64,000 nt of DNA from Bradyrhizobium tropiciagri (GTDB lineage: Bacteria > Pseudomonadota > Alphaproteobacteria > Rhizobiales > Xanthobacteraceae). This document shows, one piece after another, positions 61,962-64,000 of this stretch (its first letter is position 1; every line of letters begins with the position of its first letter). The stretch covers positions 85,210 to 149,209 of the forward strand of contig NZ_LFLZ01000014.1 of the NCBI RefSeq assembly GCF_001189845.1. Direction: 5' to 3'. A program made the position numbers and the translations under genes. The notes under the pieces were generated by a model, which made no database searches, was not told the origin of the DNA, and worked only from the letters and a program-made list of their open reading frames with translations.

Positions 61962-63113
61962 ATGAACTTAACTCAACCAAGCAAGCTTGAGCGCCATGCC
62001 GCGGCCGTGGAAGCTATGAGAGAAGAGGGCCGGCGGCGCGGCCTCAAGGCACGCGCAGGTGTTGATTTTGCTTCCAGCGATTATCTGGCACTGGCGAGCG
62101 CGCCACGCATGAAGGAGGCTCTGTTCGCTGCGCTCAAGGCTGGAACGCCCATCGGAGCTGGCGGGTCACGGCTCCTGCGCGGCAATTGCGAGGAACACGA
62201 AGCTCTCGAAACGGAAGCGGCGCGGTTCTTTCGGGTGGAGGCAGCGCTGTTCTTCGGTAGCGGTTACATCGCAAACTTCGCTGTTCTGACAACGCTGCCG
62301 CAGCGAGGCGATCTGCTCGTTCTCGATTCGCTCGTGCACGCCAGCATTCATGAAGGCGCGCGCGCGGGCCGAGCGGAGTTCCGGATAGCAGCCCATAATG
62401 ATCCTCAATCTGTTGAAGACACGATTGGCGATTGGCGCGCCAAAGGCGGCGTAGGGCGCGTCTGGATCTTGGTCGAGAGCCTCTACAGTATGGACGGTGA
62501 CTTCGCGCCGCTTGCAGATCTGGTTGAAATTGCTGAACGGTACGAGGCGTTCCTGGTTGTGGATGAGGCCCATGCCACAGGCATTTACGGCGAGCAGGGG
62601 CGGGGGCTCACAGCGCCATACCAGGGACGCGAATATATTCTGGTGGTCCACACCTGCGGGAAGGCTCTGGGCGCGGCCGGTGCTCTTGTCACTGCATCCA
62701 GCGTATTGCGCGATTTCATGGTCAATCGGTGTCGTCCATTTATTTTCGCTACCGCGCCATCGCCCCTGATGGCAGTCGCTGTTCGGCAGGCGCTTTTGAT
62801 TGTACAGGAGGAGCCTGAGCGGCGGCGACGCCTGATCGATCTTATCGATTTTGCACACCGTCAGCTCGCCATCTGCGGCCGCCCGACCCCTTCGAGCTCA
62901 CAGATCGTTCCTTTCAGGGTCGGTGACAACGCCCGCACGATGCGGCTGGCCGCTGCACTGCAGGCGCGCGGTTTTGATGTCCGAGCAATACGACCGCCAG
63001 TGCCCCCGGGCAGGGCAAGATTGCGGATTTCGTTAACGCTTAATGTCGAGCAAGATGATGTATCCGAGATGATCGATGCGTTGGTCGAAGAGACCTGGGG
63101 TAAGGTACGGTGA
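61962..63113 (+). CDS. bioF: 8-amino-7-oxononanoate synthase-type enzyme
   Basis: 383 residues of the alpha-oxoamine synthase family. FASSDYLALASAP, GAGGSRLLRGN, SGYIANFAVLTTLPQ, the Asp in LVVDEAHATGIYGEQGRG, and the PLP Lys in HTCGKALGAAGALV. It condenses an acyl-CoA or acyl-ACP with an amino acid (pimeloyl and alanine for BioF). No other bio gene adjoins in the window, so a biotin role is likely but not certain; related synthases make secondary metabolites. The ATG at 61962 gives the normal length. Confidence 0.8.
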   Translation: MNLTQPSKLERHAAAVEAMREEGRRRGLKARAGVDFASSDYLALASAPRMKEALFAALKAGTPIGAGGSRLLRGNCEEHEALETEAARFFRVEAALFFGSGYIANFAVLTTLPQRGDLLVLDSLVHASIHEGARAGRAEFRIAAHNDPQSVEDTIGDWRAKGGVGRVWILVESLYSMDGDFAPLADLVEIAERYEAFLVVDEAHATGIYGEQGRGLTAPYQGREYILVVHTCGKALGAAGALVTASSVLRDFMVNRCRPFIFATAPSPLMAVAVRQALLIVQEEPERRRRLIDLIDFAHRQLAICGRPTPSSSQIVPFRVGDNARTMRLAAALQARGFDVRAIRPPVPPGRARLRISLTLNVEQDDVSEMIDALVEETWGKVR

Positions 63114-63334
63114 GGTCCCACAATCGTGATGCTGGTCGGTATTCGGATCGATCAACGATCTTCCAAGGAATGCGCCGGGGCGCGCAAATCCTTCCGCCGA
63201 TCGGTGATTACGACGTCCTGCGCTCATTAGTTCCGCTTTATGCTGCGCAAACATAAACTCGACATAAATTCGACGAGGTTGCTCTTTCCGACACTGGCGG
63301 CCGCTTCGTTGGCTGCCGAAGGAGAAAAAGCCCG

Positions 63335-63427
63335 ATGTCGACACGAGTAGCACTTTTCATATCATCGGTTGGCTGGACAGCCATCTTCGTCGCAATTCTT
63401 CTGTATGTAATCTTTAGTCCTGCTTGA
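63335..63427 (+). CDS. 30-residue membrane peptide
   Basis: MSTRVALFISSVGWTAIFVA, then ILLYVIFSPA, a single hydrophobic helix. AAGGAG lies ten bases before the ATG. Size and layout resemble small accessory subunits of membrane complexes, but no family is assigned. Confidence 0.45.
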   Translation: MSTRVALFISSVGWTAIFVAILLYVIFSPA

Positions 63428-63772
63428 TAGCCATGGTCGGACGGTACGCATCGTACAGGTTCTGAACCTGTTCGATATTGAAGGCGTACTGAAATCAGCA
63501 TACCCAACCGATCGCCGGATCGTACCCATGTCGCGCGGTCAGCAATCACTTTCACGACCGTCGATGGAGCAGCGTCGCTGGAATGCCCCCTGTTAAGCGC
63601 AAGTCATCATGCTGCGAAGAACAGCCAAGCTCGACAGATGGTTATCATCTGACGATGGATATGGAAAGCAACCTTCCGAAGGGATGGCAGGTGCCGGTCA
63701 CACTCGAGTTCGAATAGGCCGGTTAGACGATGGTCTCGCTGGATATTGATGTTGTCCGGGATCCGGATCAAA

Positions 63773-63790
63773 GCTCCCGTCAACGGGAGC
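63773..63790. other. Short hairpin
   Basis: GCTCCCGT-CA-ACGGGAGC, an 8-bp stem with no clear T-tract. The rest of 63428-63968 holds no recognised gene. Confidence 0.4.
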
Positions 63791-63968
63791 GATTGGGAGG
63801 ACGGTTTAGGATCGCACCCCGGCCCTTTCTCGATGTCGGCTTAAGGTCGATTTGATTGTAGGTCGCTTGCTTGACCTATCGACCTGAGCTCGAGCCTGGA
63901 CCGAGACATCACCTTTTCTGTGAACCACGACCGCCGCATGTGACGGTCCGCTCGTCTCCCCGAAACTC

Positions 63969-63991
63969 GTCAGCTTCTCGAAAGCCAAGCC
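63969..63991 (+). promoter_or_regulatory. tts box reading out of the window
   Basis: GTCAGCTTCTCGAAAGC matches every fixed position of the tts box up to AAAGC (then C for T). It points right; a type III effector or secretion gene is expected just beyond 64000. Confidence 0.85.
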
Positions 63992-64000
63992 TCTTAGCAT

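Overview
The window looks like part of the symbiosis island of a Bradyrhizobium (B. japonicum/diazoefficiens type). The evidence is a groESL pair behind a NifA/sigma-54 promoter, a second NifA/sigma-54 promoter in front of an nrgC-like flavoprotein gene, type III effector genes (an intact nopT and a broken nopD/xopD-like SUMO protease) with tts boxes, many decayed genes, and loose packing typical of an island. The species call is inferred from gene content and sequence memory, not from a search.

Left arm (1-17.2 kb): the tail of a 2OG-Fe(II) oxygenase, then a tts box and a 4-kb effector pseudogene. A long minus-strand series follows. Read from 17.2 kb downwards it encodes a three-subunit acyl-CoA carboxylase, a TrpD paralogue that has lost its PRPP-binding motifs, small ORFs, a flavin reductase, an M20 carboxypeptidase, a GcrA-like protein, an acyl-CoA/AMP ligase and a PGM1-like ATP-grasp peptide ligase. 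Together these look like an uncharacterised pathway that activates, carboxylates and ligates acyl or amino acids.

Spacer (17.2-26 kb): small lineage-type genes, a DUF7694-like pair, a frameshifted SGNH hydrolase, nopT, and remnants of an IS21 istA gene and of a polysaccharide deacetylase gene.

Core novelty (26.2-33.8 kb): seven tightly coupled plus-strand genes encode a methionyl-tRNA-synthetase-like enzyme, an MFS exporter, a lysine/ornithine N-hydroxylase, a stand-alone cupin, a DAO-type FAD oxidase, an alanine-racemase-like enzyme and a SAM-methyltransferase-like protein. The N-hydroxylase, MetRS-like, cupin and DAO set is the toolkit known from actinomycete hydrazine (N-N bond) biosynthesis. 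Here the cupin and MetRS parts are separate genes, and the operon adds its own exporter and a racemase. I read it as a rhizobial pathway for an N-N bonded amino-acid metabolite. An acyl-CoA dehydrogenase gene converges on it.

36-43 kb: a small lineage protein, groEL/groES with terminator, sigma-54 promoter and NifA UAS, and an FkbM methyltransferase. A consensus sigma-54 promoter reads towards a 73-residue ORF. 43-49.5 kb: a compact five-gene operon (GMC oxidoreductase, class III aminotransferase, sulfotransferase, MFS, stand-alone condensation/PapA-type acyltransferase), probably a second metabolite cluster.

Right arm (49.5-64 kb): short dispersed repeats, a Crp/Fnr regulator, a branched-chain amino-acid-type binding protein preceded by a tiny membrane peptide that has a second copy nearby, an MFS exporter with an orphan palindromic operator, the NifA-controlled nrgC-like gene, a BioF-type synthase, and at the very edge a consensus tts box reading out of the window. 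No tRNA, rRNA or CRISPR array was seen.
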